Shown piece by piece: positions 34,885 through 44,477 of a stretch of 64,000 nt of DNA (positions are counted from its first letter, which is position 1; each line of letters opens with the position of its first letter). The notes under the pieces were generated by a model. It was not told where the DNA came from. It saw only the letters and a list, made by a program, of their open reading frames with translations, and did no database searches. Source of the stretch: Ancylomarina salipaludis (GTDB taxonomy: Bacteria; Bacteroidota; Bacteroidia; Bacteroidales; Marinifilaceae); contig NZ_SAXA01000003.1 in assembly GCF_004122035.1 (NCBI RefSeq), forward strand, positions 248,001-312,000, in the 5' to 3' direction. Position numbers and translations under genes: made by a program.

Positions 34885-37227
34885 TTAATTTTTAGTGTTT
34901 GAGTAAGGGAACGTATCCTCAGAATTACCCCACTTTTTGTTAGGGCGATGAGTCATTTTGAAAACAAGTTCACCACCGTTTACAATATCTTTGTGGTTGA
35001 TAAAATTATATTTCCATGGTTTTCCGTTAAGAGTAACTGACTTGATGTATATATTCTTATCAGAGAAATTTGGAGCTTTTATCACAAAGGTTTTTCCATT
35101 TTCCAAATTTAGTTTGGCTTCCTTAACCGATGGCGCTCCAATAACATATTGCCCCGAACCCGGACATACAGGATAGAAACCTAAAGATGAGAAAATATAC
35201 CAGGCTGACATTTGTCCGCAATCATCATTCCCACATAAACCATCAGGTTTATTCAGGTACTTTGTTTTCATGATCTTGTGAATGCGCTCTTGTGTTTTCC
35301 AGGGTTTCCCAGCCCAGTTGTACATATATGCCACATGATGACTAGGCTCGTTTCCATGAACATAGCCCCCCATAATACCTTCTCTGGTAATATCTTCAGT
35401 ATGAGCGAAGTATTTGTCCGGGATGTGCATGGTAAAAAGCGAATCCAGATGTGCTGCAAAACGCTCCTTACCACCCATCTTATTAGCCAAACCACTTACA
35501 TTCTGCGGAACATATAAGGAGTAGTTCCAAGAATTTCCTTCAATAAATCCTGCGCCATGAGTATCCAGAGGATCGAAAGGTGAAACCCATTCACCAGCTT
35601 TAGTTTTTGCTCTGACGTATCCTGATTCGTCATCGAATAAATTTCTCCAGCTTTCAGAACGTTTTAGATACTCTTTTTCGATATCAGATTTTCCCAATGA
35701 CTTAGCAAATTGGGCAATGGTATAATCATCGTAAGCGTACTCAAGTGTTATAGAAGCACCAACTTTACTGGTTTCGTGTGGCACATATTTGTATTTTTTG
35801 TAATCACCGATTCCATCATACATATTGTAATTAGCACTGGCTAAACATGCTTCCAAAGCTTTTTCAGGATCAAAGCCACGTAGGCCATTTATCCAGGCAT
35901 CTGCAATAACAGGTACAGCGTGATAACCAATCATACACCAATTTTCATTTCCAAAGTGACTCCAAACAGGTAAGACTTTATGCACAGATTGCTCATAATG
36001 TGCAAGCATCGAATTAATCATATCAGATGAACGCTTGGGTTGAATAAGTGAAAGCAAAGGGTGTTGTGCTCTGTAGGTATCCCATAGTGAGAATACGGTG
36101 TAGTTTGTAAAACCTTCAGCCTGATGAATATTGTGATCTAAACCTCTGTATTTTCCGTCCACATCCATATATTCTACTGGATTGATAAATGAATGATACA
36201 GAGATGTGTAGAATGTTGTTTTCTTTTCGTTTGACGCTGTTACATTAATCTTGCTTAATTCGTTATTCCATGCTGCTTTTGTTTCCGCTCTTGTACGATC
36301 AAAATCGAAATGCGGAACTTCTGCTTTTAGATTTTTTAGTGCACCTTCGGTACTAACTGCTGACAGAGCAAATTTGATTTTTACTTGTTCATTTTCTTCT
36401 GTTGAAAAATCGAAATTGGCTGTCAAAGCTTTACCTGCCATTTCCGGGAAGTTCTTGGTTTCGTCGAACTTTCTCCAGAAACCATTATAAATGACTTTTT
36501 CATTATTCTGACAACCGTAATTTTTAATTGGTTTAGAAAAGCTAATTGCAAAATACAGGTAGTTGGTTCTTGCCCAGCCGCGAGTAATTCTATAACCTGT
36601 AACCAGAGTGTCGTTTTCAACTCGAATCGTCGACCATAATACTTTACCATCGTAATTATAGATACCATGATTAAGGTCTAAAATAATATGGGCATCATCT
36701 GTTTTAGGGAATGTGTATTGATGAAAGCCGACACGTTGTGTTGCTGTTAATTCAGCTTTAATTTTGTAATCATCCAGTTCAACGGTATAGTATCCGGGCT
36801 CTGCTTTTTCAGTCTCTTTACGATACATCGAACGGTAGCCATTTTTTGTGTTTTCGATTGTGCCAGGATTGTAATTGACTTGACCAATGGTTGGCATAAT
36901 TAAAAAGTCACCCAGATCAGAATGACCGGTGCCACTTAAGTGTGTATGACTAAAACCAACAATAGATTTATCTGTGTACTGGTAACCTGCACAGTAACGG
37001 TATACGTCTTTATTGTATTTTCCGTTAGTAGAGAATAAGATACTATCGGTATCAGGACTTAGTTGAACCATTCCAAATGGAGCACAAGCCCCAGGGAAGG
37101 TATGTCCCATTTCCTGAGTACCTATAAAAGGATCGACGTATTGGGTCAGATCTTTATCTTGGGCACTTAAGTTGGTATAACTTAAAATGCCTAATGTCGC
37201 AATAAGTAAATAAGTCAGTGACTTCAT
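34885..37227 (-). CDS. GH92 alpha-mannosidase, exported
   Basis: A 780-residue exo-alpha-mannosidase with a Sec signal peptide ending in LSAQ; there is no lipobox, unlike the other two GH92 proteins here. Family motifs: YVDPFIGTQEMGHTFPGACAPFGMVQLSPD, GFSHTHLSGTGHSDLGD, FSLWDTYRAQHPL, GNEPSHH and GNDDCGQMSAWYIFSSLGFYPVCPG. The start at 37227 is taken because the signal peptide begins there; an extra 13 residues from an upstream ATG lack signal character. Linkage specificity (alpha-1,2, -1,3 or other) cannot be read by eye. Confidence 0.93.
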   Translation of the reverse strand: MKSLTYLLIATLGILSYTNLSAQDKDLTQYVDPFIGTQEMGHTFPGACAPFGMVQLSPDTDSILFSTNGKYNKDVYRYCAGYQYTDKSIVGFSHTHLSGTGHSDLGDFLIMPTIGQVNYNPGTIENTKNGYRSMYRKETEKAEPGYYTVELDDYKIKAELTATQRVGFHQYTFPKTDDAHIILDLNHGIYNYDGKVLWSTIRVENDTLVTGYRITRGWARTNYLYFAISFSKPIKNYGCQNNEKVIYNGFWRKFDETKNFPEMAGKALTANFDFSTEENEQVKIKFALSAVSTEGALKNLKAEVPHFDFDRTRAETKAAWNNELSKINVTASNEKKTTFYTSLYHSFINPVEYMDVDGKYRGLDHNIHQAEGFTNYTVFSLWDTYRAQHPLLSLIQPKRSSDMINSMLAHYEQSVHKVLPVWSHFGNENWCMIGYHAVPVIADAWINGLRGFDPEKALEACLASANYNMYDGIGDYKKYKYVPHETSKVGASITLEYAYDDYTIAQFAKSLGKSDIEKEYLKRSESWRNLFDDESGYVRAKTKAGEWVSPFDPLDTHGAGFIEGNSWNYSLYVPQNVSGLANKMGGKERFAAHLDSLFTMHIPDKYFAHTEDITREGIMGGYVHGNEPSHHVAYMYNWAGKPWKTQERIHKIMKTKYLNKPDGLCGNDDCGQMSAWYIFSSLGFYPVCPGSGQYVIGAPSVKEAKLNLENGKTFVIKAPNFSDKNIYIKSVTLNGKPWKYNFINHKDIVNGGELVFKMTHRPNKKWGNSEDTFPYSNTKN

Positions 37228-37257
37228 ATTAGTTGATTTTTGAATTTGCTTTTTTAT

Positions 37258-37292
37258 ATCCCACATTTTTTATTTTATGAAAAACATGGGAT
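37258..37292 (-). other. Intergenic hairpin between two GH92 genes
   Basis: ATCCCA (37258-37263) pairs with TGGGAT (37287-37292). After two mismatches a T5/A5 pairing continues the stem. It is weaker than the other hairpins of the locus. Confidence 0.35.
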
Positions 37293-37302
37293 AACTGGTT
37301 GT

Positions 37303-39609
37303 TTATTTTTTATCTGAGAACGAAGGTGGTGATACCTTTTCAGAAGAGCCCCATTTTTTGTTTGGATGATCTCCCAGTACGAATTCCATTTTACCTCCGT
37401 CTTTTATATCATTGTAAGATAACCATGTTTTATTCCATTCTTTGCCATTAATTTTTAAAGATTGGATATAAACATTTGTTTCTGAATAGTTTTCTGCAAT
37501 AATTTCAAGGCTGTTACCATTACTCATATTCATTTTTACTGAAGGAACAGCTGGCGATGTAATGATGTACTCATCGCTTCCTGGACAAACGGGATAAAAT
37601 CCCATGGCATTAAAAATATACCAAGCTGACATTTGTCCGCAGTCGTCATTGCCGCATAAAGAGCCAGGGGTGTTGCCATATTGTGTTGCAATAATTTTTC
37701 GAGTTAACTCTTGTGTTTTCCATGCTTGTCCTGCGTAACTATACAGGTGACTGATGTGGTGACTAGGTTCGTTTCCGTGCCAATACTCACCAATTCTACC
37801 ATGTATATCATCCACACCCAAATAGTCTTTATCGTTACTGCTAGCAAAAACGGAATCCAATTTATTCGTGAAATTTTCATTCCCACCATAAATGTCAATT
37901 AAGCCTTGAACATCGTGAGGAACTGTCCATGTATACTGCCATGTCGTTCCTTCAGTAAAAGCACCCATGTGTTTGAAAAAGTGAGTATCAAAGTTTGGCA
38001 TCCATTCCCCTTTGCTGTTTTTGGGACGCATCAATCCAATTTTAGGATCGAAAAGATTTTTATATGACATGGCACGTTTCGAAAACCGTTTATAATCTTC
38101 GGTTTTACCTAATGCTTTAGCCATTCGAGCAATACAGTAATCGTCATAGGCATATTCCAGTGTTTTGGAAACTGATTCGTTCTCGATATCGTAGGGTACG
38201 TAACCTAGTTTTTCGAATTCTTTCGTAGCATCATATTGAGGGTGTGTTGCTGCACGAACGCAAGCTTCGTAGGCTAATTCCCAATTCACACCTTTAACAC
38301 CTTTGAAATAGGCATCAACAATTACAGGAACAGCATGATAGCCAATCATACACCAGGTTTCATTGTTCCAGAACGACCAAATAGGAAGTAACTTATCCGG
38401 GCTTTGTTTATAGTGTTCCAACATTGAATTAATCATGTTGGCATTTCTATTTGCCTGAGTCAGGCAAAATAGGGGATGAGTTGCTCTATAGGTATCCCAT
38501 AGAGAGAATACGGTATAATTATCGAAGTTTTCTGCTTTGTGAATATTTTGGTCAAATCCACGGTAGGAGCGATCAACGTCGAAATAATTTGTTGGTGACA
38601 TAAAAGCGTGATAGGCAGCTGTATAAAAAGTTTCCTTTTGTTTTTTTGTACCTGTTACTTCAAATTTAGCAAGTTCTTTATTCCATAATGTTTTGCCATT
38701 TTCTTTCACTTGATCGAAATCCCAATTTGCGATTTCTGTATCCAGATTTTTCATGGCGTTAGCTGTGCTAATGGCAGATATCCCAACTTTTACAAGTATT
38801 TGTTCCGAATCGTCAGTTTTGTAGTCAGCTACAAATTGAATATCGGGTCCAGCAGCTTCAATGCTACTTTTAAATCGGTAGGTTTTATATGAATCGTATT
38901 TTTCCTCTTTTTTATTGGAGAAAATACGGGTATTATCGAATGGACGTGAGAATTTTGCCGCAAAATACACATAGCGCTCTTTTGCCCATCCTTTTACTTG
39001 GTGCATTCCTGTTATGGTTGATTCATCTTCAACTCGAATATTTGACCAAATCACTTTGTGGCGTAATACATGACTCAAATCCAGTACGATATGAGCACTA
39101 TCTGATTTTGGATAAGTAAAACGCATCAATCCAGCTCTGTTAGTGGCTGTTAGTTCTGCTTTGATATTATAATTATCTAATAATACAGAATAATAATTGG
39201 CTTCTGAGGTTTCATTTTTGTGAGAAAAACGAGATAAATAGCCAGGTTCTGAGAGATCTTTACTCCCACTATTTATATAAAGTTTACCCTCTGTTGGCAT
39301 AAATAAAATATCACCAAGATCTGGAATACCAGTACCATGTAAATGTGTCATAGAGAAGCCATAAATGGTGCTGTCAGAATATTCATAACCCGAAGCAGCT
39401 CCCCAATTCCATCTTTCTGTGTCAGGACTTAATTGTACCATACCGAAAGGCACTTGTGCACCAGGGTAGGTATTTCCTTCTCCTAGAGTCCCAACAAGTG
39501 GTTTTACATATGGAGTATAGTCAGCAGATTCTTTTTGTGTTTCATTTTGTTTGCATGCAGTTAGAAACAGACAGAAAAGAACAATTTGAGTGATAATAAT
39601 TTTATGCAT
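37303..39609 (-). CDS. GH92 alpha-mannosidase lipoprotein
   Basis: A 768-residue lipoprotein (lipobox LTAC near residue 18). GH92 motifs: YVKPLVGTLGEGNTYPGAQVPFGMVQLSPD, GFSMTHLHGTGIPDLGD, FSLWDTYRATHPLF, GNEPSHH and GNDDCGQMSAWYIFNAMGFYPVCPG. The first motif reads VKPLVGT where the other two GH92 proteins read VDPFIGT, and SHTHLSGTG is replaced by SMTHLHGTG. It may therefore differ in specificity. The ATG at 39609 starts the signal peptide; the 51 residues upstream in frame are derived from a terminator and intergenic sequence. Confidence 0.92.
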   Translation of the reverse strand: MHKIIITQIVLFCLFLTACKQNETQKESADYTPYVKPLVGTLGEGNTYPGAQVPFGMVQLSPDTERWNWGAASGYEYSDSTIYGFSMTHLHGTGIPDLGDILFMPTEGKLYINSGSKDLSEPGYLSRFSHKNETSEANYYSVLLDNYNIKAELTATNRAGLMRFTYPKSDSAHIVLDLSHVLRHKVIWSNIRVEDESTITGMHQVKGWAKERYVYFAAKFSRPFDNTRIFSNKKEEKYDSYKTYRFKSSIEAAGPDIQFVADYKTDDSEQILVKVGISAISTANAMKNLDTEIANWDFDQVKENGKTLWNKELAKFEVTGTKKQKETFYTAAYHAFMSPTNYFDVDRSYRGFDQNIHKAENFDNYTVFSLWDTYRATHPLFCLTQANRNANMINSMLEHYKQSPDKLLPIWSFWNNETWCMIGYHAVPVIVDAYFKGVKGVNWELAYEACVRAATHPQYDATKEFEKLGYVPYDIENESVSKTLEYAYDDYCIARMAKALGKTEDYKRFSKRAMSYKNLFDPKIGLMRPKNSKGEWMPNFDTHFFKHMGAFTEGTTWQYTWTVPHDVQGLIDIYGGNENFTNKLDSVFASSNDKDYLGVDDIHGRIGEYWHGNEPSHHISHLYSYAGQAWKTQELTRKIIATQYGNTPGSLCGNDDCGQMSAWYIFNAMGFYPVCPGSDEYIITSPAVPSVKMNMSNGNSLEIIAENYSETNVYIQSLKINGKEWNKTWLSYNDIKDGGKMEFVLGDHPNKKWGSSEKVSPPSFSDKK

Positions 39610-39633
39610 TGATAAACATTTAAAGCTGATGGT

Positions 39634-39670
39634 GAAAAAAACAACTTGCCTGCCAAAACAGACAAGTTGT
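39634..39670 (-). terminator. Terminator or attenuator between susD and the GH92 genes
   Basis: ACAACTTG (39641-39648) pairs with CAAGTTGT (39663-39670). After a C-A mismatch, CTG pairs with CAG around the loop. On the minus strand a run of seven U follows. It lies 9 bases past the susD stop and 30 bases before the GH92 ATG. Partial termination would make susCD transcripts exceed those of the enzymes. Confidence 0.75.
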
Positions 39671-39679
39671 ATTGGTTGT

Positions 39680-41194
39680 TTAATAGCCCAAGTTCTGGTC
39701 AAGATTTGGATTAAGATTGGTTTGTTTAAGAGGAATAGGGAAAAGAGTTCTGTAATCTTCACTTACATTATCTTTAGCCCATCTGGTTCCAGTAAACTTT
39801 CCAAAACGGATAAGATCAGTTCTTCTTTGTCCTTCATAGGCAAACTCTCTACCTCGCTCAGCCAACAATTCATCCATTGTAAGATTTGTTGTTGTGTATT
39901 TATTAGCTTCGTAATTTGTTCCAAATGCTCTTTTTCTGATTTGATTAACTAAATCAACAGCTTCTTGAGTGGCAATACCATTATTAATACGCATAAGAGC
40001 TTCAGCTTTCATAAGAATTACATCGGCAAATCTTAATACAACTAAATCTGTTTCATGAATATGACCTTGAGAATTCTCTCCAAACACATACTTGTAGTTT
40101 CGTGCACCTTCGTCAAGTCCAGCATTATTGATACTAGAAATATGTTTATCTATAGTAACCAGAGGCGTGTTGGGATCAGAACCATATTGAGGACCTACTA
40201 AATATTGTTCTTTTCGTTTGTCAGAATCATTATAACTGTCGTAAAATTCTTCAACAGTGTACATTTCGTTAAATGGATCGAATTGTAAACCAAATTTATT
40301 TTTTAGTACATTGGGTAATGTAAATGCACTAATATTATATGACCATCCTGTTACACCATCAAGAGCAAATGCAAATATATTTTCCTTAGAAAATTCATTT
40401 GTTGGTAAAAATGGACCTTGCCAGTTTTCATCTAATTCATAGTTTCCAGCTGAAATCACCTGATTACACATATCTATACATTCTGTATAATATTCTTCAT
40501 TAGTGTATACCTTTGAATTCAGATAAAGTCTGGCAAGAAGTGTTTTAGCTCCTGCTTTTGTAAAATAACCATAGGTTTCAGCATGTTTTTTCACCGGAAG
40601 ATCATCAATAGTTGCCAGTAGTTCTGTTTCGATGAATTTATAAACCTCTTTACGCGTATTAGTTGCTGGGTATGCAGGATCAGAAACTTTTGTTGTAATA
40701 GGTACATTACCCCATAAGTCACATGCTATAAGATGCCAGTATGCACGTAAACATCTTAGTTCTGCGATCATTTCAGCTTTACTAATTGGGACTTGTTTTT
40801 CTTCGAAGTCTACAGGATCAATCCCTTGAAGAACACCATTAACAAAGCCAATACCTTCCCATGTAATAGCCCATGCTTCATCAATAGTAGGATGCTCAGA
40901 AGTCCATTTGTGCTGATGAAAAGCAATGTTTTTTCCATCTGAATAATGACTACCATCTGATTTGGTAGGAGTGACAACGGCATCGGCAGATAACTCGCTT
41001 AATTGAAAAATTGTTAATGGTAACACCCATTGTGTATGTGCCCATGGGCGAGTATAGGCCCCAATTATTTCTTCTTTATTATTATAGAAATTTTCGACTA
41101 CAGTTTCGCTGTAAATTTCTTCCTCCAAGTCAGAACAAGACACAAAAAGTGTGCTTATAAGGCTGAAAGCTAATAATGTATATATGTATTTCAT
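39680..41194 (-). CDS. SusD/RagB-family surface glycan-binding lipoprotein
   Basis: A 504-residue lipoprotein (lipobox FVSC near residue 20, followed by SDLEEE). SusD features include the TPR-type helices around AEMIAELRCLRAYWHLIACDLWGNVPI, the GAKTLLARLYLNSK helix, and the C-terminal DLVVLRFADVILMKAEALMRIN and LLAERGREFAYEGQRRTDLIRFGKF motifs. It caps the SusC transporter and captures glycan at the cell surface. The substrate is inferred to be alpha-mannan fragments from the GH92 genes downstream. Confidence 0.95.
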   Translation of the reverse strand: MKYIYTLLAFSLISTLFVSCSDLEEEIYSETVVENFYNNKEEIIGAYTRPWAHTQWVLPLTIFQLSELSADAVVTPTKSDGSHYSDGKNIAFHQHKWTSEHPTIDEAWAITWEGIGFVNGVLQGIDPVDFEEKQVPISKAEMIAELRCLRAYWHLIACDLWGNVPITTKVSDPAYPATNTRKEVYKFIETELLATIDDLPVKKHAETYGYFTKAGAKTLLARLYLNSKVYTNEEYYTECIDMCNQVISAGNYELDENWQGPFLPTNEFSKENIFAFALDGVTGWSYNISAFTLPNVLKNKFGLQFDPFNEMYTVEEFYDSYNDSDKRKEQYLVGPQYGSDPNTPLVTIDKHISSINNAGLDEGARNYKYVFGENSQGHIHETDLVVLRFADVILMKAEALMRINNGIATQEAVDLVNQIRKRAFGTNYEANKYTTTNLTMDELLAERGREFAYEGQRRTDLIRFGKFTGTRWAKDNVSEDYRTLFPIPLKQTNLNPNLDQNLGY

Positions 41195-41226
41195 TTTGAT
41201 TAATTTTAAAATTGAATTTCAAATGC

Positions 41227-41258
41227 CATGGGTGTTTGTTTATTGAATAACACTCATG
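41227..41258 (-). other. Intergenic hairpin between susC and susD
   Basis: CATGGGTGTT (41227-41236) pairs with AACACTCATG (41249-41258) over 10 positions with one G-U pair; the loop is 12 bases. No U-run follows. Confidence 0.5.
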
Positions 41259-41274
41259 TCTTATATCAATTTAA

Positions 41275-44250
41275 TTAAAACTTGATAGATGCTCCAATGG
41301 TAAATGTTCTTGAAACAGGATAAAAGTTTAAGCGATCAGCACCTGGCGTTAGACCACCTGCCTCAAGATCGGGAGTAAGGCCTGAGTACTTAGTAATTGT
41401 AAATACATTTGAGCAGGAAACATACAATCTTGCTGATGATATATAGTTGATATTCTTGACATCAAAATTGTATGACAGAGAAATGTTTTCAAGTTTGATA
41501 TAATCTCCTTTTTCAAGATAATAATCTGAATATTGAGGTGCATCTTTTAAACCATTCTGTCCCGTTGTCGCATAAATGTTTGAATTAGGAAATTTATTAA
41601 TGTTCTCATAAAACATTTTTCCATGGTTAAGAATGTCAAAATCAAGAGCACTACGGAAGAAGATGTCCAGATTAAAGTTTTTATATCTTAAACTGTTGGT
41701 TAAGCCAATATGATATTTAGGAGCTCCGTTTCCTATAATTTCTTTATCACCTTCGCCTTCATCCATTTCTCCGTTGTTGTTTAAATCTTTGAAAACCCAA
41801 TTCCCATTTTCATCAATTCTATCGAAACGTTTTCCATAAAAGTTACCTAATGGTTCTCCTGTTTCAACTTTATAAATGGAACCTAAACTTGTTTCTTCAA
41901 CATGGAAAAATGCACTGCCTGACGAAAGATCTAATTTTTCAACTTTCCCTTGATTGTAAGAAGCGTTAAAGGAAGTTGTCCAGCTAAAATCTTCAGATAC
42001 GATATTTTTGGTATTTATGCTTAACTCAATACCTTCACTATAAAGATCTCCGATATTTGTTAATAATTTATCATTTACAGCAGAAGGTAGGGCTGCAGGT
42101 AGTAAATAAAGCAAATCACTGGTTTTTCTTTGATATACATCCAGACTACCATCAATTTTATTGTCAAGGATAGCGAAATCTAAACCAAAGTTTATTTCAG
42201 CTTTTTTCTCCCAACCTAAATTTGGGTTAGGGTTATTTGTTAAACCATAGGCAACAATAGGTTTTCCTCTAAAGTTATATGATAAAAATTCCTGACCAAT
42301 TCTTGCTAAAGATGAATATGGGCTAGCTCCAGCATTTCCTGTTTCACCATATCCAATACGTAGTTTAAGATAATCTATTTCTGGAATAGTCTGCATGAAA
42401 CTCTCCTCTGAGATAGTCCATCCACCAGATACACCGAAGAATGTTCCCCATTTATTGTTCTTACCAAACACTGATGAACCTTCACGATTGATACTTCCAG
42501 TTAACATATACTTATTGTCATATGAGTAAACCAAACGAGCGCGGTAGGATTCTAATTCTACTTTTTGCTTGTATGTATCCATTTTATAATCGGATTGATC
42601 CGGGTCTTTCAAAAATGAACCAGACTCAATACTGTTATAAAGGAAAGCATCAGTAGCGAAACCTCTGTTTTCCATTAACATTGTTTCGTAGATGTCTTTC
42701 TCATAGGTCCAATTCACCATACCGCTCAATTCATGTTTACCAATTTGTTTGCGATAGTTGGCATTTAACTCGTAGTTGTCTCTATAACTAAATTTTGCTT
42801 CTCTTTTAGCAAAACCTTCTTGACTATTTTCTATACTTCTTTCAGATAAACGAGATTCATATTCTCCAATATTCCAATCCTCAATTTTCCAAGCTAATCG
42901 ACCACCTAGTTTTAACCCTTCGATAATTTTGAAGTCAGCATAAATACTTGATAATAGGATTTTATGTGCATTATCGCTGGTTCTGTTTTTTATAGAAGCA
43001 ATCGGATTATCTCTGAATCGTTCACTAAAATATTGATAAGTCCCATCTTCGTTATAAATAGAATGAGTCGGATTCATTGTAACAGCCGTGCTAAAAGCTC
43101 CATAATCAGGTGCACGATATCTTGTTTGACTTGCAGAAAGATCTGCTTTTACATTTAGTCTGTCGTTTATAGCTTTGTGGTTAATGTTAATTCTACCATT
43201 AAGTCTTTTCTTAAATGATTCTAAAACAATACCTGTAACATCGCTGTGCTCGATAGATGCACGATATTTTGTTTTAGAAGAGCCACCACTTATTGCAATG
43301 TTGTGCGTGTAATTTCGTGATGTTTGAAGTAATTCGTCATACCAGTCTGTTGAAGCATCACCGGTTTCTTTACTCAGCTTATTTCCTAATGCTCTAAACT
43401 CGTCAGCTGTCAACATATCAGGCTTATTGTACACTTGTTCAAAGGATGCATAACCAGAATACTCGACAGTAGCTCTATCTTCTTTCCCTTCTTTGGTTGT
43501 AATAATGATAACACCATTAGTTCCTCTGGATCCATAAATAGCAGCAGCAGAACCATCTTTCAGCACTGAGAATGTTTCAATATCTTCTGGTGATATAATA
43601 TCTAGAGAAGAAACTTCAACACCATTTACAATGATCAAAGGAGAAGCGTAACCTCTAAGAGATGTATTTCCTCGGATCATTATTGATGGACTAGCAGTAG
43701 GGTCTGAGCCACTAGGTCTACTAATGGTTAAACCAGCAACTTTACCTTGTAATAACTGCATTGGAGTCGTTGTTGCTTTCTTTTGCAAGCTTTCAGAATC
43801 AACAGTTGATACAGAACTGGTAATTTGTTTTCTCTGCATCGAACCATATCCTACAACAACAACCTCTTCAAGTCCTTGAGCATCATCCAACATAACAATG
43901 TCGAAACTTGTTGCTGTGGAAGGATCTAACTCTTGAGAAACCATTCCAATAAAAGAAAAGATTAGAGTTTGTCCTTTTTCTAATTGATTAATGGTGTATC
44001 TTCCGTCGATGTCGGTAGATGTTCCTTGTGTTGTTCCACTGATTCTTACACTAACTCCAGGTAATGAAAGTCCTTGAGAATCGGTTACTACACCTGTAAT
44101 TGTGTGATCTTGATCTTTTTGATTAGCGCTTGCAGCTGATACATCAGACTGACTGGATAGTACAATCATAAGGCTTAAAAAGAAAACGATTGCACTCTGT
44201 TTAAAACCTTCACGGAAAAGGGAAGATTTATTTAATGATTTTTTTTTCAT
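41275..44250 (-). CDS. SusC/RagA-family TonB-dependent outer membrane transporter
   Basis: A 991-residue outer membrane importer. A signal peptide ends near residue 40. A carboxypeptidase-regulatory-like domain follows (about 48-125; GVVTDSQGLSLPGVSVRISGTTQGTSTDIDG). The TonB-box region is EEVVVVGYGSMQRKQITSSVSTV. The plug includes LQGKVAGLTISRPSG and SAAAIYGSRGTNGVIIITTKEG, and a 22-stranded barrel follows, ending TFTIGASIKF. It is the transport half of the SusC-SusD pair. The gene has its own upstream region with the LacI-type operator at 44418-44431 and a leader hairpin. Confidence 0.96.
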   Translation of the reverse strand: MKKKSLNKSSLFREGFKQSAIVFFLSLMIVLSSQSDVSAASANQKDQDHTITGVVTDSQGLSLPGVSVRISGTTQGTSTDIDGRYTINQLEKGQTLIFSFIGMVSQELDPSTATSFDIVMLDDAQGLEEVVVVGYGSMQRKQITSSVSTVDSESLQKKATTTPMQLLQGKVAGLTISRPSGSDPTASPSIMIRGNTSLRGYASPLIIVNGVEVSSLDIISPEDIETFSVLKDGSAAAIYGSRGTNGVIIITTKEGKEDRATVEYSGYASFEQVYNKPDMLTADEFRALGNKLSKETGDASTDWYDELLQTSRNYTHNIAISGGSSKTKYRASIEHSDVTGIVLESFKKRLNGRININHKAINDRLNVKADLSASQTRYRAPDYGAFSTAVTMNPTHSIYNEDGTYQYFSERFRDNPIASIKNRTSDNAHKILLSSIYADFKIIEGLKLGGRLAWKIEDWNIGEYESRLSERSIENSQEGFAKREAKFSYRDNYELNANYRKQIGKHELSGMVNWTYEKDIYETMLMENRGFATDAFLYNSIESGSFLKDPDQSDYKMDTYKQKVELESYRARLVYSYDNKYMLTGSINREGSSVFGKNNKWGTFFGVSGGWTISEESFMQTIPEIDYLKLRIGYGETGNAGASPYSSLARIGQEFLSYNFRGKPIVAYGLTNNPNPNLGWEKKAEINFGLDFAILDNKIDGSLDVYQRKTSDLLYLLPAALPSAVNDKLLTNIGDLYSEGIELSINTKNIVSEDFSWTTSFNASYNQGKVEKLDLSSGSAFFHVEETSLGSIYKVETGEPLGNFYGKRFDRIDENGNWVFKDLNNNGEMDEGEGDKEIIGNGAPKYHIGLTNSLRYKNFNLDIFFRSALDFDILNHGKMFYENINKFPNSNIYATTGQNGLKDAPQYSDYYLEKGDYIKLENISLSYNFDVKNINYISSARLYVSCSNVFTITKYSGLTPDLEAGGLTPGADRLNFYPVSRTFTIGASIKF

Positions 44251-44304
44251 AAATTTGAGTGGTTATGATTATTAACTTAATGTTTTGATGAACATTATTT
44301 GCTT

Positions 44305-44326
44305 GGGAAATGTTAGCGCATTTCCC
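44305..44326 (-). promoter_or_regulatory. Leader palindrome upstream of susC
   Basis: GGGAAATG (44305-44312), 6-base spacer, CATTTCCC (44319-44326): a perfect 8-base inverted repeat, 55 bases before the susC ATG. It could be an RNA hairpin in the susC leader. The enclosed ATGTTAGCGC also resembles half of a classical LacI-family operator, so a protein site is possible. Confidence 0.45.
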
Positions 44327-44417
44327 TTTTTTAGTTTAGGTTAGTTTTGAGTCATTGGCATTTTATTTTGGATTTAGTTTTCCTATTTTAGTTTTATTAT
44401 TATTTCATAGATGTTAA

Positions 44418-44431
44418 CTAAACCGATTTAG
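44418..44431 (-). promoter_or_regulatory. LacI-type operator upstream of susC
   Basis: CTAAACCGATTTAG is a near-palindrome with central CG, as expected for LacI-family sites. Its complement contains CTAAATCGGTTTA, identical over 13 bases to the first site before the lacI gene. It lies 168 bases before susC and 47 bases past the ROK stop. Confidence 0.7.
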
Positions 44432-44477
44432 CAACTTTGTGAAAAAAATAGAATACTAGGGGTTATTATTTAATTTA

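Noticed and set aside
39610-39762. 51-residue N-terminal extension of the GH92 lipoprotein
   Set aside because: It crosses the terminator and the end of susD; the lipoprotein signal begins at 39609.
39590-39952. 120-codon plus-strand frame opposite susD
   Set aside because: It is antisense to susD and its terminator, with no recognisable domain.
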